DNA from: Shinisaurus crocodilurus
Taxonomy: Eukaryota; Chordata; Lepidosauria; Squamata; Shinisauridae
Direction of reading: 5' to 3'
Assembly: GCA_021292165.1 (NCBI GenBank)
Contig: CM037883.1
Span: forward strand, 6,364,934 to 6,428,933
Length of the DNA stretch: 64,000 nt
The notes below the pieces were generated by a model. It ran no database searches, had not been told where the DNA came from, and saw only the letters and a program-made list of their open reading frames with translations. The translations under genes and the position numbers were made by a program. How positions within the stretch are numbered: position 1 is the first letter of the stretch; each line of letters begins with the position of its first letter. Positions 34,310 through 44,548 of this stretch are shown piece after piece.

Positions 34310-34348
<39 letters not shown>

Positions 34349-34605
34349 TTACAAATAAAACATGAATCAGCAAAGTTCAAAAAAAGAGACACAACAAAAT
34401 CAGAAGCAAACCCTAATAAAAGGAACAAAGAGAGAATCAGTTACTGCCCCGGCCAAAAGCACATCAAAATAACAGTGTCTTGACCTGGCATCCAAGGCAA
34501 GGAGGGAGGGTAACATCTGTATATTCTTGGGCAAAGAATCCCACAAAGTAGGTGCCACAACTGAGAAGGCTCTGTTTGCTTTCCTACCTGCATACTTCAA
34601 CTGGC
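34185..34605 (-). mobile_element. L2-like LINE 3' end with dinucleotide hairpin
   Basis: The minus strand encodes NRAFSVVAPTLWDSLPKN. The 3' end is AAGGTGGGGTACAAACATTTTAATAAG. The (GT)n/(AC)n hairpin (34279-34344) lies inside it. Confidence 0.65.
34279..34344. repeat. (GT)n-TCTAAAGA-(AC)n perfect hairpin
   Basis: A GT run meets an AC run through TCTAAAGA, so the two microsatellites are inverted copies of each other. Confidence 0.95.
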
Positions 34606-34789
34606 AAAGTGACTGATAACAAAGATATCTTCACAATAGGCCATGTCAAATCTGTGTGGAGTAGGCCTACCAATGATTAAGATAGTCAGAATAGCTATTC
34701 CATGCTTAGGAATACTGTACCTAATGGGCCTGTTCTCAGGTTGCAGTGGCAAATAGTCATGTTGTCTCTTTAAATGTGCAACCTCCAGC

Positions 34790-34945
34790 CAGTCGTAGGC
34801 TGCTTTGTGACATGTGATCCAGGGCACTATGGGTTATATTTGTGGGTTAAACAGCTCAAAGCTAACCTAAGAACTAATTGTAGGTTAACTTGGGGTTGTT
34901 TAACCCATGAATAACCCAGAGTGCCCAGGTTCGCATGTCAAGGAG
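34790..34945. mobile_element. related GGTTCGCATGACATG-type element, decayed
   Basis: TTTGTGACATGTGATCCAGGGCAC .. GAGTGCCCAGGTTCGCATGTCA with GGGTTAAAC / GTTTAACCC arms. Confidence 0.65.
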
Positions 34946-34949
34946 CAAC

Positions 34950-35738
34950 CATACGTATTCAATTTTGTACGCATTTTTTTGATCAGAGAACGGCATCACA
35001 AGGTTCGAAGAAGTGCAAAAACTTGTGTTAATTGGGGGATTGTATTCCAGTTCATCTGTCAGTTCAGGAAGTGAGAATTAGGTTGGTTAAAATGGGAACC
35101 AAATTCATGCCTCTTCCATCCCTAGATAACCCTCACCTGTAGTCTGAAAGGGTACAGTCTGTTCTGCTTCCTCCATCCATCGGCTGTGTAGACCGAACCA
35201 CAATGATTTGCCCATCTGGCCTGCTTTTATTACAAAGCTCTTCCCAGAGATTACGATGTCCAAAGAACACTTTAGTCAACAAAGCAGGTTAACCGCAAGC
35301 ACACAGAATGGAATAAAATCCAGCAAATGTCTTTAAAGTCGCTCTGGTCTCCCTTCCCTGCCTCACTGGCTCAGGTATTGCCTCAGGCTGAGCCGATGGC
35401 CTAGATATTTGGGGTTCATGTCACAAGATCAAAGGCTCCGGCAGGACAGACTCCCAGAGAGAAGAGCAGACTGCTTGTCTCCAGGCCCCTGCTAGGCTGA
35501 GAAGAAAAAGTTCCGCTGACTGGCAATTCTAAACCAGGAATCGGACAGTTTAAGACAGAAGTAGAGCATGATGGTCCTTTTGTGTGTGAGGAGGCTTCCC
35601 TGTGGAGCAGAGCAACGGTCTGGCAGCGACCAAGTGCCCTGGATTGTAAAAGCTAGGTTTCTTGCAACAGGTCTGTGTAGAGGAGAAATGTGTTACTAGC
35701 AGTAATATTCAGTAGCCAGGAACTGCAGTCTTTGCTGG
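34950..35738. other. no gene seen; unclassified
   Basis: 35150-35740 has LTR-like composition (repeated CAGACTG/CTGGC words) but no ends or coding found. Confidence 0.3.
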
Positions 35739-35747
35739 ACTAGAGTA

Positions 35748-35936
35748 CAGCGGAGGCTGGAGACTCCAATGCCAGCAGGGCTACATATCCGCTCCGGATT
35801 TCACTCCGGACTTTAAAGGCACTATCCATGGTGCTGATCCCTCCCCCAATAGGTTTGGCACCATGGATAGCTCCTTAAAAGTTGGAGCAAAATCTGGAGT
35901 GGATATGCAGCCCCACTGGCATTGGAGCCTCCACTG
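35748..35936. mobile_element. CAGTGGAGGC-type MITE, full
   Basis: CAGCGGAGGCTGGAGACTCC .. GGAGCCTCCACTG, nearly perfect arms with CTCCGGATTTCACTCC; flanks share ACTAGAG. Confidence 0.85.
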
Positions 35937-36029
35937 ACTAGAGAATGCTGTTGGGATGCGAGACCACGGTTAATTGCCATTTTATGGCGGAAGTGGCAGG
36001 GAAGCAGATTTCACCTAAACATAAGGACT

Positions 36030-36225
36030 GACCCCTGCGGCAGTGGGGCTCCTCATCCATTGCAGGTTGTATTCTGAGCTCTATAGGAGCTACCCATGGT
36101 GCTGCACTCCATCCCCAAAATAGGTTCACCACCATGGAGCACCATGGGTAGCTCCCATGAAGCTCAGAATACAACAGACAAGGAGCCCCACTGAGATAAG
36201 AGTCACGGGCCTCCCCTGGTTAGGA
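36030..36225. mobile_element. CAGTGGAGGC-type MITE, second subtype
   Basis: GGGGCTCCTCATCCATTGCAGG and ACAAGGAGCCCCACTG arms around CTACCCATGGTGCTGC; end GTCACGGGCCTCCCCTG. Confidence 0.75.
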
Positions 36226-36415
36226 GAAATGTCCTAACCATGAGTGCCCTTCAGGTTGCCTCCGGAAGTGGTGGGTGGGTTCTCCTTCACTGGAAGTCTT
36301 TAAGCAGAGGTTGGATGGCCACCTGTCAGGGATGCGGTAGCTGTACCCTGCAGCGCAGAGCCTGCACTGGACTAGATGGTCTCCAGGGTCTCTTCCTGCT
36401 CTGTGATTCTAAGGG
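36195..36415 (+). mobile_element. CR1-like LINE 3' end
   Basis: Contains TTGGATGGCCACCTGTCAGGGATG followed by a GGACTAGATGGTC..CTGTGATTCTAAG end, the CR1-type 3' terminus. Degenerate. Confidence 0.65.
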
Positions 36416-36589
36416 AGCAAAGTATACCTGCTGACCCAAACCAGCTAACAACCTGGCATCATTTCGAGCTACACGCAGCACAAGGCAGGTCCTCGGTGGT
36501 CCATCATGGGCCAGCAACATCACTGCCCTCCTGAGTCAGAATCAGGGCAAGGGCCATCTAGTCCAGCATGCTTCCGGTTGCGACTGTGT

Positions 36590-36705
36590 GCACAACATTT
36601 TTTTAAAGTGGACCTGCTGCTGGTTTGGTGGGGCCATTGGTCAGGAATGCTGGGAGCTGTAGTCCAAAACATCTGGAAGGCACCAGGTTGGGGAAAGTTC
36701 ATCAA
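36590..36705. mobile_element. CAGCCTTCCCCAACC-type MITE, right part
   Basis: GCTGGGAGCTGTAGTCCAAAAC..GGCACCAGGTTGGGGAAAG. The left arm is degraded. Confidence 0.6.
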
Positions 36706-37036
36706 AAGAGTTTTCCAATGTGAATTTCAGTGCCCTCTCCCTCCACACACCCCGCCATTGCCCACCAATAATCTTTCTGTGACCTGTACATTCTAAATAG
36801 ACCTTTCCATCCAATTTGTTAGTTCATGGCTCCCCCACAATCTCTCCTCTCTCTCTTTTCTGTACTCCCGGCAACCTTTCTGCGAACAACGCGGCATCCT
36901 AGGCGTGCAACCAATGCAAACTGGTGCCTCCAAAGTAAAATGAATGTGAACAATGAAAACAAATGTGAAAAATGAAAAATGTTTTTCACATTGGTTTCAG
37001 TGTAAAACAAACATGGGTGCATTAGTTTGTTTTGGG

Positions 37037-37172
37037 GTGCAATCCTATTCATGTTTAGACAGGAAAAAGTCCTACAACTCCCAGCATTCCCCGGTCAACA
37101 TGGCTGGCTGGGGAATGCTGGAAGTTGTAGGACTTTTTTCTATCTAAACCTGCATAGGATTGTGCCCTTACT
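37037..37172. mobile_element. GGGCGCAATCC-type MITE, full
   Basis: GGGTGCAATCCTATTCATG .. CTGCATAGGATTGTGCCCTTA; complete arms around ACATGGCTGGCTGGGG. Confidence 0.85.
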
Positions 37173-37254
37173 GTTCATTTCACCCCTGATCAGGAATCCT
37201 TGTCAACTCCAATTTTCATCAGGAGAACTGTTTTAAATATGCCAGTGTGGCGTA

Positions 37255-37490
37255 GAGAGCCAGTGTGGTGTAGTGGTGAGAGTGTTGGAGTGGGACTCGG
37301 GAGATCCAGGTTCTAGTCCCTGCTCTGCCATGAAACTCACTGGGTGACTTTGGGCCAGTCACTGACTCTCAGCCTAACCTACCTCACAGGGGTGTTGTGA
37401 GGATAAAATGTAGAGGAGGAGGATTATGTAAGCTGCCTTGGGTTCCTTGCGGGGAAAAAGGCGGACTATAAATATAATAAATAAATAAAT
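37255..37490 (+). mobile_element. tRNA-headed SINE (Sauria type)
   Basis: Best-preserved copy: GAGCCAGTGTGGTGTAGTGGTG, GGTTCTAGTCCC, TGACTTTGGGCCAGTCACTG, GCCTTGGGTTCCTTGC, GCGGACTATAAATATAATAAATAAATAAAT. Confidence 0.9.
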
Positions 37491-37564
37491 GCCCCCCCCT
37501 TTTAAATCTGCATTGGTTGCAATTTTGTTTCCGGGGTCAATTCGAGGTGTTTTTGTTTGTTTCC

Positions 37565-37745
37565 TTTTAAGGGCCTAAATGGCTTGGTTGGGACCTGGGT
37601 ACCTTAAGCGCTCTATTCCTGCCAACTGGAGTTTGACAGGTGTCTACTAGGAGCAGGGCCTTCTCAGTTGTGGCACGAACCTTCCACGAGGAAGTCCACC
37701 AGGTTAAAAGCTTGCCCTTCAAAAACGCCTTTGGGAATAGTTCAT
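37565..37745 (+). mobile_element. L2-like LINE fragment
   Basis: GCAGGGCCTTCTCAGTTGTGGCACGAACC and the following block correspond to the RAFSVV-type region of L2 ORFs. No tail is retained. Confidence 0.5.
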
Positions 37746-37784
37746 TTGGTCATTCTTATTCTCTACATTGCCTTATTTTATTGA

Positions 37785-37965
37785 TTTATTAATTTATTAC
37801 ATTTACATCCCACCTTTCTTCCATCATGGAACTCAAGGTGGCTACATGGGGTCCCCAGGTGGTCTCCCGTCCAAGCACTGGCCAGACCCAGACCCGCTTA
37901 GCTTCAGCAAGGTGGCTGCCTCATGCGCCTTCAGATCATGCCCTGGTCTGACCATACCCAGACCA
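37785..37965 (-). mobile_element. second-type 5S-headed SINE with L2-like tail
   Basis: The minus strand carries GAAGCTAAGCGGGTC, a CTGGCCAGTGCTTGGACGGGAGACC 5S control-region segment, and upstream CATGAGGCAGCCACCTTGC. Its 3' end is CACCTTGAGTTCC..AAAGGTGGGATGTAAATG, the tail shared by the tRNA SINEs and L2-like LINEs here, not the CR1 tail. Confidence 0.8.
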
Positions 37966-38194
37966 TACCTATTATTACATTTGTATCCTACGTTTCCCTC
38001 AGAGGAACCCAAGGCAGCGTTCATGACCCTCCTCCTCTCCATTTTATCTTCACAACAACCCTGTGAGGTTGGTTCAGCTGAGACTCAGTGGCTGGCCCAA
38101 AGTCACCCAGTGAGCTTCAAAGCCAAGTGGGGACTAGAACCCGAGTCTCCACAGTCCCAATCTAATACTCTAACCACTACATCACACTGGCTAT
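37966..38194 (-). mobile_element. tRNA-headed SINE (Sauria type)
   Basis: Lies back to back with the second-type 5S SINE, same orientation. Minus head GCCAGTGTGATGTAGTGGTTAG; tail CTTGGGTTCCTCTGAGGGAAACGTAGGATAC. Confidence 0.85.
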
Positions 38195-38243
38195 TTTTTT
38201 CTTCTGGTTTTTTGTTCATCGTATTAGCTTTTGCTACTGTAGC

Positions 38244-39037
38244 CAGGGCTGGCGCTACCACTAGGCAAACTAGGCAGCTGCCTAGGGCGCGTGGCTGAAG
38301 TGGGCGCAGAAACGCTCCGCTCCTGCCGGCCAACTCTTCCTCGCCGCCCCAGGGACTGCTGGGCGACGCGCTGCCTGCCTGCTGCTCGCGGAGCCCGGAT
38401 CTGTCGGCGAGGCGGCCGGGCGGGGCAGCCACGGAGACGCCACCGGCCATGGGCGACAAAGGCACCACCAGGTCAGAGAGAGAGAGAGATGGAGGGGGGA
38501 GGACAAGGTGGGAGGGATACTAAAGTTTTGAGAGAGATTTTAGAAAGGCGTTTGAGACAAGATCCAAGTAAAGTTAGGTGTGTGCCTCAGGCTGCCATCC
38601 TGATATATTTTTCTTTATAAGAAGGACCCCTTCAAATCAATCGGACTTACTCTCCACACACACACACACACACACACACACACCGCGTTAGGGAATCACT
38701 GGGGTCGCGCTTGGCTTTCCTCGGCGGGGGCGCCTCTTCCCGAGCTAGGCAGGGTCAGGAGCGTGCGTGGCGGCGGCGACTGGAGCGCGGAGCCTCCGCT
38801 GCGGTGGGTACGGTTGGTGAGGCCAGCTTGGCAGCGGGGAAAGCGGCTGCCTGGAAACGGGTGCTGGAGGTGCCGGCGCCGCCAGGCCCATGGAGGGCTG
38901 CTGGCCCCAGTGGCGGGGCCAGGGGGGGCACTGGGCCAGGGGGGGGCTGCTGGGCGAGCAGGCATTTCTCGGCACTGAGAGGGGGGGTGCTAAATATAAT
39001 TGTACCTAGGGCGCCAAACTGCCTTGCACCGGTCCTG
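38244..39037. mobile_element. GC-rich hAT carrying a first-exon-like segment
   Basis: CAGGGCTGGCGCTACCAC left and TTGCACCGGTCCTG right, flanked by ACTGTAGC/GCTGTAGC (38236-38243; 39038-39045). The 794-base body is CpG-rich, unlike the other hATs here. On the plus strand 38449-38471 reads MGDKGTT plus AG, before GTCAGAG. This resembles the start of a beta-arrestin first exon, including Kozak context (CCGGCCATGG) and splice phase. A diverged AGTAAG-type repeat and a (CA)n run (38658-38684) lie in the middle. Confidence 0.8.
38658..38684 (+). repeat. (CA)n microsatellite
   Basis: Pure CA run inside the GC-rich hAT. Confidence 0.95.
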
Positions 39038-39185
39038 GCTGTAGCATGATATACTTGTCTTTACTGCTGCTTAATTTTCTTGTGATACCGTTTACATGTC
39101 AATATTTATTGTTTTGATGCAAGTCAATTTATTTTTAAAAGAAAATCAAGCTTGCCCTTCAAAAAGGCCTTTGGGAATATATATA

Positions 39186-39435
39186 CAGCAATACCTTGGA
39201 TTGCAAGTAACTTGGTTTGAGAGCGTTTTGCAAGACAAGCAAATTTTTAAATATTTATTTATTTATTTTTTACTTGATATACAAGCGACGTCTTACAATA
39301 CAAGTACTGTAGTACAGCTTAAATTAAAAATCTCTGTACAAATTTTTTTGGGGGGATTTCGTTTTGATATAAGAGTGTTTTGGATTACAAACACGTTTCT
39401 GGAACGAATTATGCTCTCAATCCAAGGCATGACTG
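39186..39435. mobile_element. mariner/Tigger-like MITE
   Basis: CAGCAATACCTTGGATTGC .. CAATCCAAGGCATGACTG between TA dinucleotides, in opposite orientation to the copy at 25969. Confidence 0.9.

Positions 39436-39436
<1 letters not shown>

Positions 39437-39462
<26 letters not shown>
39437..39462 (+). repeat. (AT)n microsatellite
   Basis: AT run grown at the TA target of the mariner-like copy ending at 39435. Confidence 0.9.
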
Positions 39463-39466
<4 letters not shown>

Positions 39467-39676
39467 GGCCTTTTAATTTTTTAAAAAATGGAAGTTTACA
39501 GTTACTATATCATCATTCTTTCCTTTCTGGATCTGTTCCCTTTCTGCTTCACCTCTCTACAAAAGATAGTTGTTCACGGCTGGTGGAACCCACCTCAGCT
39601 TAAGTTGCAACCCAGTTGCAGGTTACAGCTCATCCCTTGAAGACCAGTGGACTACATGACCAATTGCCTTTCAGAA

Positions 39677-39858
39677 TACAGGCCTGTGGCTCACGCTGGC
39701 TCAGCTTGTCTGAGCGTGGAAAGCTAAGCAGGGTCAGGCCTGGTTATTCCTTGGATGGAAGACCCCCTCCTCCTCTAGTTTCCTGCATTGAGCAGGGGGT
39801 TGGACTCGATGGCCTTCTAGGCTCCTTCCAACTCGATGATCTATGAAATCTATGTATG
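39677..39858 (+). mobile_element. 5S-headed SINE, CR1 tail
   Basis: Full-length looking: GGCCTGTGGCTCACGCTGGC head; a small CCTCCTCCTC expansion after the 5S part; tail ends GATGATCTATGAAATCTATG. Confidence 0.9.
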
Positions 39859-39894
39859 ATTTGGTTGCTCCCTTTCTCTGTGAGGGAGATAAGG

Positions 39895-39896
<2 letters not shown>

Positions 39897-39927
<31 letters not shown>
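39897..39927 (+). repeat. (GA)n microsatellite
   Basis: Pure GA run; another is at 40431-40456. Confidence 0.95.
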
Positions 39928-39929
<2 letters not shown>

Positions 39930-39943
39930 AATCCGCACAGGGC

Positions 39944-40225
39944 CAGCCCTACCATGAGGCAGAATGAGGTGGTCACCTCAGGTGGCAGATGCTGGGTGGT
40001 GTGGAGGGGCAGCAGTTGCCCTCTGACCACTCCTCTCTGTTGGAGGTCAGAGCTGTGTGTTCTAGCCTGCTGCCATCTGCAGTAGTGGAGGATGGTGGTG
40101 TCACATCACCAGTGATGAAGTAAGATTTCAGCTGCCAGCTCAGTTGGCTTCTGTAGGTGGAGTGAAAGAGGCACTGTCTCGTCCTTTGCCTCTGGCAGTA
40201 AAGTGTCTTGGGCTGGCCCTGCTTC
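39944..40225 (+). mobile_element. GGGCCAGCCC-type hAT, full
   Basis: CAGGGCCAGCCCTACCATGAGGCAGA .. AAGTGTCTTGGGCTGGCCCTG inverted ends. Confidence 0.8.
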
Positions 40226-40429
40226 CCAGAAACATCCAACACATTAAAACCTGGCCTTTCAAGAATGCCTTTGCTCTTTGAAGTTGAGAGTTGTAATGTC
40301 CTGCAAATAGCTTTTCCCATGACTTAGTTTCATGGTCATGCTGGGATTTGAACCTGGATCTCACCCGTCCACGTCAAACGCTCTATCCTCCATCCACCCT
40401 TGCTCTTCTCAGACCTCATCACAGGCCAC

Positions 40430-40459
<30 letters not shown>

Positions 40460-40460
<1 letters not shown>

Positions 40461-41165
40461 TGGAGGAGAGGCAGCTCTATAGCTCCCCCCCCAGCCTCTA
40501 TTTCCAGTTATTTTATCTTTTTTGAGTATACTGTATAACAGATTCATCCATCTGAATTTGGATGTTCATTCTGCTTTTCCAGCAAAGCCTCTTGCGTTAA
40601 CAACACATAAGCAAACAAAGAAGATAAAGGCTTTGGAATAAGAAAACAATCAGTTGGCAATCGGCATGTTAAGTCAGCAGCCAACCTATCTCCACACACC
40701 CTTTCAATCTTTATTTTGATATATATATTTGTGCTAGAGCTCAGATTACTAAGCTCCGCAGGGATGCCGAGAAGCTTGTGTCTTGTGTCCTTGGAAAATA
40801 AGGCACTTGTGTTAAACTTGAGTAGTTTTTCTTCCCCAGGAATAAAGCCACTTTAAAAAATAATAATAAAATGTTCAGAGGGTGGTTTTAGGATCGCCTG
40901 CATAATAACACTGTGAGACTTTCCTGCTGAAAGCCTGCAGGGAGATAGAGAGAGTACTAGCGTGATGGAATCATAATCAACATAGAGCAATACCACATCT
41001 GAAACCCAAAGCAGATGTGGAAGGGGTACATTCTAGTAACACTAGAAGGAGCAAGCAAACTAAGTAAACAGTCGGGGGGGGGGGATCAAAAGAGGCCATC
41101 TGATCTGTGTTTCCAAGCCAGGCTGCAAGAGGACACACACAAAATTACCAAATAAAGGATGCAAC
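40460..41165. other. no gene seen; low-repeat stretch
   Basis: Contains AGATAAAGGCTTTGGAATAAG and AACAATCAGTTGGCAATC words; nothing coding recognised. Confidence 0.4.
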
Positions 41166-41319
41166 CTTTAGGCTGCAATCCTAAACATGGATTTTAGGAT
41201 CCATGTTATTATATGGAGTAACTCCCATTGAACACTTCTATACATAGGATTGGGTGATTAATCGGCTTTCTGATTTATTGACCATTCTCATCTTGGCCAT
41301 GGAGAGGTTAGTGACATTT

Positions 41320-41655
41320 CTTCCAGTACTTGAAGGGTTGTCACACAGAGGAGGGCCAGGATCTCTTCTCGATCATCCCAGTTTGCAGGACACGGAATAA
41401 TGGGCTCAAGCTACAGGAACCCAGATCCCACCTAAACATCAGGAAAAAATTCCTGACTGTTAGAGTAATAAGACAATGGAACCAATTACCTAGGGAGGTG
41501 GTGGTCTCTCCCACTCTGGAGGCATTCAAGGTGCAGCTGGACGGCCATCTGTCAGGGATGCTTTGACCTGGATTCCTGCACTGAGTAGGGGGCTGGACTT
41601 GACGGCCTTGTAGGCCCCTTCCAACTCTACTTTTCTATGATTTTATGATTCTGTG
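41320..41655 (+). mobile_element. CR1 LINE 3' end
   Basis: Encodes FSIIPVCRTRNN, QWNQLPREVV and LDGHLSGM, then the 3' segment ending in TCTATGATTTTATGATTC. Only the last 330 bases remain. Its last 80 bases match the tail of the 5S-headed SINEs in this window. Confidence 0.9.
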
Positions 41656-42070
41656 ATTTCCTTATAGGGATATGTTCATTTTTATTTTTATTTTTACCAT
41701 TGCTGCTTGTTCATGCAGACTAGAGGTCCCTCCTTGCTGGTTTTTTTGTATTCTATTTTTAAAAAAATTCCCAACATTTAAATACAGCTCTTGCTATTTT
41801 TAGCTGGTTATGAAAACCACTAGTGCACACACCTTGACTCTCTAAGCAGCTACTTGTGTAGCAGCTGAGCAAGGGGTACTTTGCCCTTGATTGATATGCC
41901 AATTTTAGCTTAGCTAATTGCCTCCAATGATCCTAGAGTTCCAGAAACTGCTGTATTGGGGATGTTAGAACTAACAAGCTGGAATCTTAGGCCAAATTCA
42001 GAATGAAAGAGCCGCGACAAACTATATGCCCAGGCTTGTCAAAAGTCCATTAATCTCCCACTGGTTCATA

Positions 42071-42345
42071 GCAGGGCCGGATCTGCCGTTAGGCAAAGTG
42101 AGGTGGTTGCCTCAGGCGGCAGATGCTGGGAGGTGGCTGCAGTGTGTTGGGGAGAGAGCTAAGTGGACTGCCTTGTGCCCCTAAGCTAGCTTGCAGCCTC
42201 AGGCATGGGAGGGCATGCCATCCTATGATCACCACTGAAGAACGATTCAGCTGCAACCCTTCAGCTTTTGAACATGGAACGGGAGAGGGCGCCATCTTGT
42301 TTTTTGTCTTCGGCAGCAAAATGACTTCATCAGGTTCTGGGTCAT
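42071..42345 (+). mobile_element. GGGCCAGCCC-type hAT
   Basis: CAGGGCCGGATCTGCCGTTAGGC, GTTGCCTCAGGCGGCAGATGCTGG, GCGCCATCTTG. Confidence 0.75.
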
Positions 42346-42432
42346 AGGCAAATTCATGATGGAGCTAAAATGTCTAAAAACCACTGGAAATTGTAATTCA
42401 GTTTGCACTTGAGTCTTGTTCAGGCATTCATT

Positions 42433-42434
<2 letters not shown>

Positions 42435-42478
<44 letters not shown>
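42435..42478 (+). repeat. (GT)n microsatellite
   Basis: About 22 GT units, uninterrupted. Confidence 0.95.
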
Positions 42479-42479
<1 letters not shown>

Positions 42480-42599
42480 ATTGGCTCTGCAGTGGTTACA
42501 CATGTGACACCCAAACATAAAACTAGGGGTGAAGCCAATTTTTATCACTTATGCCTCAGCATTTTTTGCGTGGTGTTGACAACTGCAGAATAATACATG

Positions 42600-42870
42600 G
42601 CAGCACCCCTCCTATTCAATTGCTCTTCACTGGCTAGCTTTTCCTTTTCACATTCAATTTAAGATTTTATTACTTACTCTCAAAGATATTTCTTCTCTAG
42701 CTCCTGCTTATCCTTAATCTCTGGTTTCTCTATATTCCCTTTGGTCTGTGCATTCTTTGGGTTCTTTGTCCCTTGTTAAATCCCACACCTTTCCCTTTCT
42801 TCCATATCTTCATGCTTTTCCTCCCTTATCACCCTTTATCTATTGTTTGGTTAAAATGCCCATACTCATT
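42600..42870 (+). mobile_element. degenerate LINE fragment, probably L2-like
   Basis: Reads as LHWLAFPFHIQFKILLLTLK-type coding followed by SLAPAYP, resembling the RT C-terminal region of L2/CR1-group LINEs. A MITE truncates it at about 42874. Confidence 0.5.
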
Positions 42871-42872
42871 TA

Positions 42873-43012
42873 GGGCACAATCCTATGTGTGTTTAGACAT
42901 GAAAAAAAGTCCTACAACTCCCAACATTCTGAAGCCAGCATTGTTGTCTGGGGAATGCTAGGAATTGTAGGACTTTTTTCTGCCTAAACATGCATAGGAT
43001 TGCGCCCTTAAC
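42873..43012. mobile_element. GGGCGCAATCC-type MITE, full
   Basis: TTTAGGGCACAATCC left and GGATTGCGCCCTTAAC right. Confidence 0.85.
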
Positions 43013-43123
43013 TGATTCTCTCCCTCTCCCTCTCTCTCCATAAATGCCTCGTTTTATGTCAGCTAGCCTCTTGTTTTTGGCTTTCTCCTCTTCCAGTTTT
43101 CCATTTTATTTTTAGGTTTATAT

Positions 43124-43243
43124 CAGTGTTCTCCAACCTTGGGTCCCCAGATGTTTTTGGCCTACAACCCCCAGCATGCCCCAGCCAGCATGCTGGGAGT
43201 TGTAGGCCAAAAACATCTTGGGACCCAAGGTTGGTGAACACTG
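43124..43243. mobile_element. palindromic hAT MITE, same family
   Basis: Duplications GTTTATAT/GTTTATAG (7 of 8). The central loop is deleted. Confidence 0.85.
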
Positions 43244-43305
43244 GTTTATAGGTATGTTCCTAAATGAGAAAGTAACTACAATTTAACTCCTCCCTCCCAA
43301 AAATA

Positions 43306-43545
43306 CTGGGCTACTAGTCCTGATTGGCTAAATGCTCCCTCCAGTAGCAAAGGCAGTATGCCTGTGTACACCATTGGCAGGGGGCCATGAGCGGGAGGGT
43401 GCTGCACTCATGTCCTGCTTGTGGGTTTCCTGTGGGCAGCTGGTTGGCCACTGTGTGAACAGGATGCTGGACTATCTGGACCCTTGGTCTGATCCAGGAC
43501 TAGATGGACCCTTGGTCTGATCTGATCCTTATGTTCTTACGTTCT
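43306..43545 (+). mobile_element. CR1-like LINE 3' end
   Basis: Same 3' end type as at 5790-6035 (CTACTAGTCCTGATTGGCTA ... GATCC..ATGTTCTTACGTTCTTA). A 20-base segment with GGACCCTTGGTCTGAT is locally duplicated near 43478-43520. Confidence 0.7.
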
Positions 43546-43904
43546 TAACTGTCTCCTTCAGCAGCCATTCAACCTGGCTGGCTGCTTCAAAGGTAGATAA
43601 TGCCGAGACAACAAAGACCCTTTTTATTGACCTGGCTGGAACCAATTGCCGTTTGACTCCTCCTGTCCCAGAACAGCTTCCGCCAATGGCCATTCCATCA
43701 GGCTGCAGCAGAGGGAGAGGTGAGACAGTGAGGCCCTCCCCATCACCTTGGCTGTGGCAAACTGCCATTTGGCTGGCTCCTCCTCTCACAGAACTGCCTT
43801 CCTTAGTGGCAATTCGACCACCTGGCTGCCTCAGAAATAAAGGCAAAACAGCCTGGCCCATCCATTGGCTGGGCTGGGATCAGCTCCTCGTTGGCTCCTG
43901 GATG

Positions 43905-44395
43905 GCCCTCCCTGTTATTAGGCAGAGTGAAGCAGTCACCTCAGGTGGCAGATGCTGGAGGCACAGCAAGGTGTTGGAGGAGAGACCTGTGTGCCATGCA
44001 CCCTCCACCAAGATAGCTTGCTGCCTTCAGGTGACCATGAATCAGCCATTGCCTGATAGGATTGCCGTTGTTGCTGTTTTTTGTTGTGCCCTTACAGTTT
44101 TATTGTGTTTTAATTGCTGTTTTTATTGTCTTACCATTTTATTGTGTTTTTATTGCTCTTAATATTGCATTATGTATTTGATTGTTGTGTGCCGCCTTGG
44201 GAGGGCTTCTGCCCTGAAAGGCAGCCAAGAAATATTTTAAATAAAAATGAGTAAGTATTGATAAGGGAAGGGTGCTGTCCCATCATCAGTGTTGAAGCCA
44301 GATTCGACTGTCAGTCCAGTGCTTTTGTACATGGAATGGGAGAGGGTGCCATCTTGTCCCTCACCTCAGGCAGCCAAATGTCTTGGGCTGGTCCT
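43905..44395 (+). mobile_element. GGGCCAGCCC-type hAT split by an L2-like tail
   Basis: CCCTGTTATTAGGCAGAG .. AATGTCTTGGGCTGGTCCTG; interrupted at 44046-44252. Confidence 0.75.
44046..44252 (+). mobile_element. L2-like LINE 3' tail inside a hAT element
   Basis: A TTTTATTGTGTTTT-rich stretch leads to TGTGCCGCCTTGGGAGGGCTTCTGCCCTGAAAGGCAGCCAAGAAATATTTTAAATAAAAATG. It splits the surrounding GGCAGA-type hAT copy (43905-44395). Confidence 0.6.
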
Positions 44396-44548
44396 GTTTG
44401 GCTCCTCCCCTCCAGCAGTGTCTATGTGAATTGCCCTTCTTGAACCACAAGAATTGTTTCTTGAATAGCTGGAGCCACTTCAGAACTGGTAGGGGTGTTG
44501 GCAAGGCTCAGGACCCCATTTCACCAGAGATGGGGGGTCTGAAGAGTA

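Noticed and set aside
37255..37490. A tRNA gene
   Set aside because: A- and B-box-like words are present but no cloverleaf was recognised, and the rest is SINE body and tail.
38291..38620. GC-rich open frame of 109 codons and its opposite-strand partners
   Set aside because: Long frames are expected by chance in this CpG-rich block; only the short ATG-to-donor segment at 38449 is discussed.
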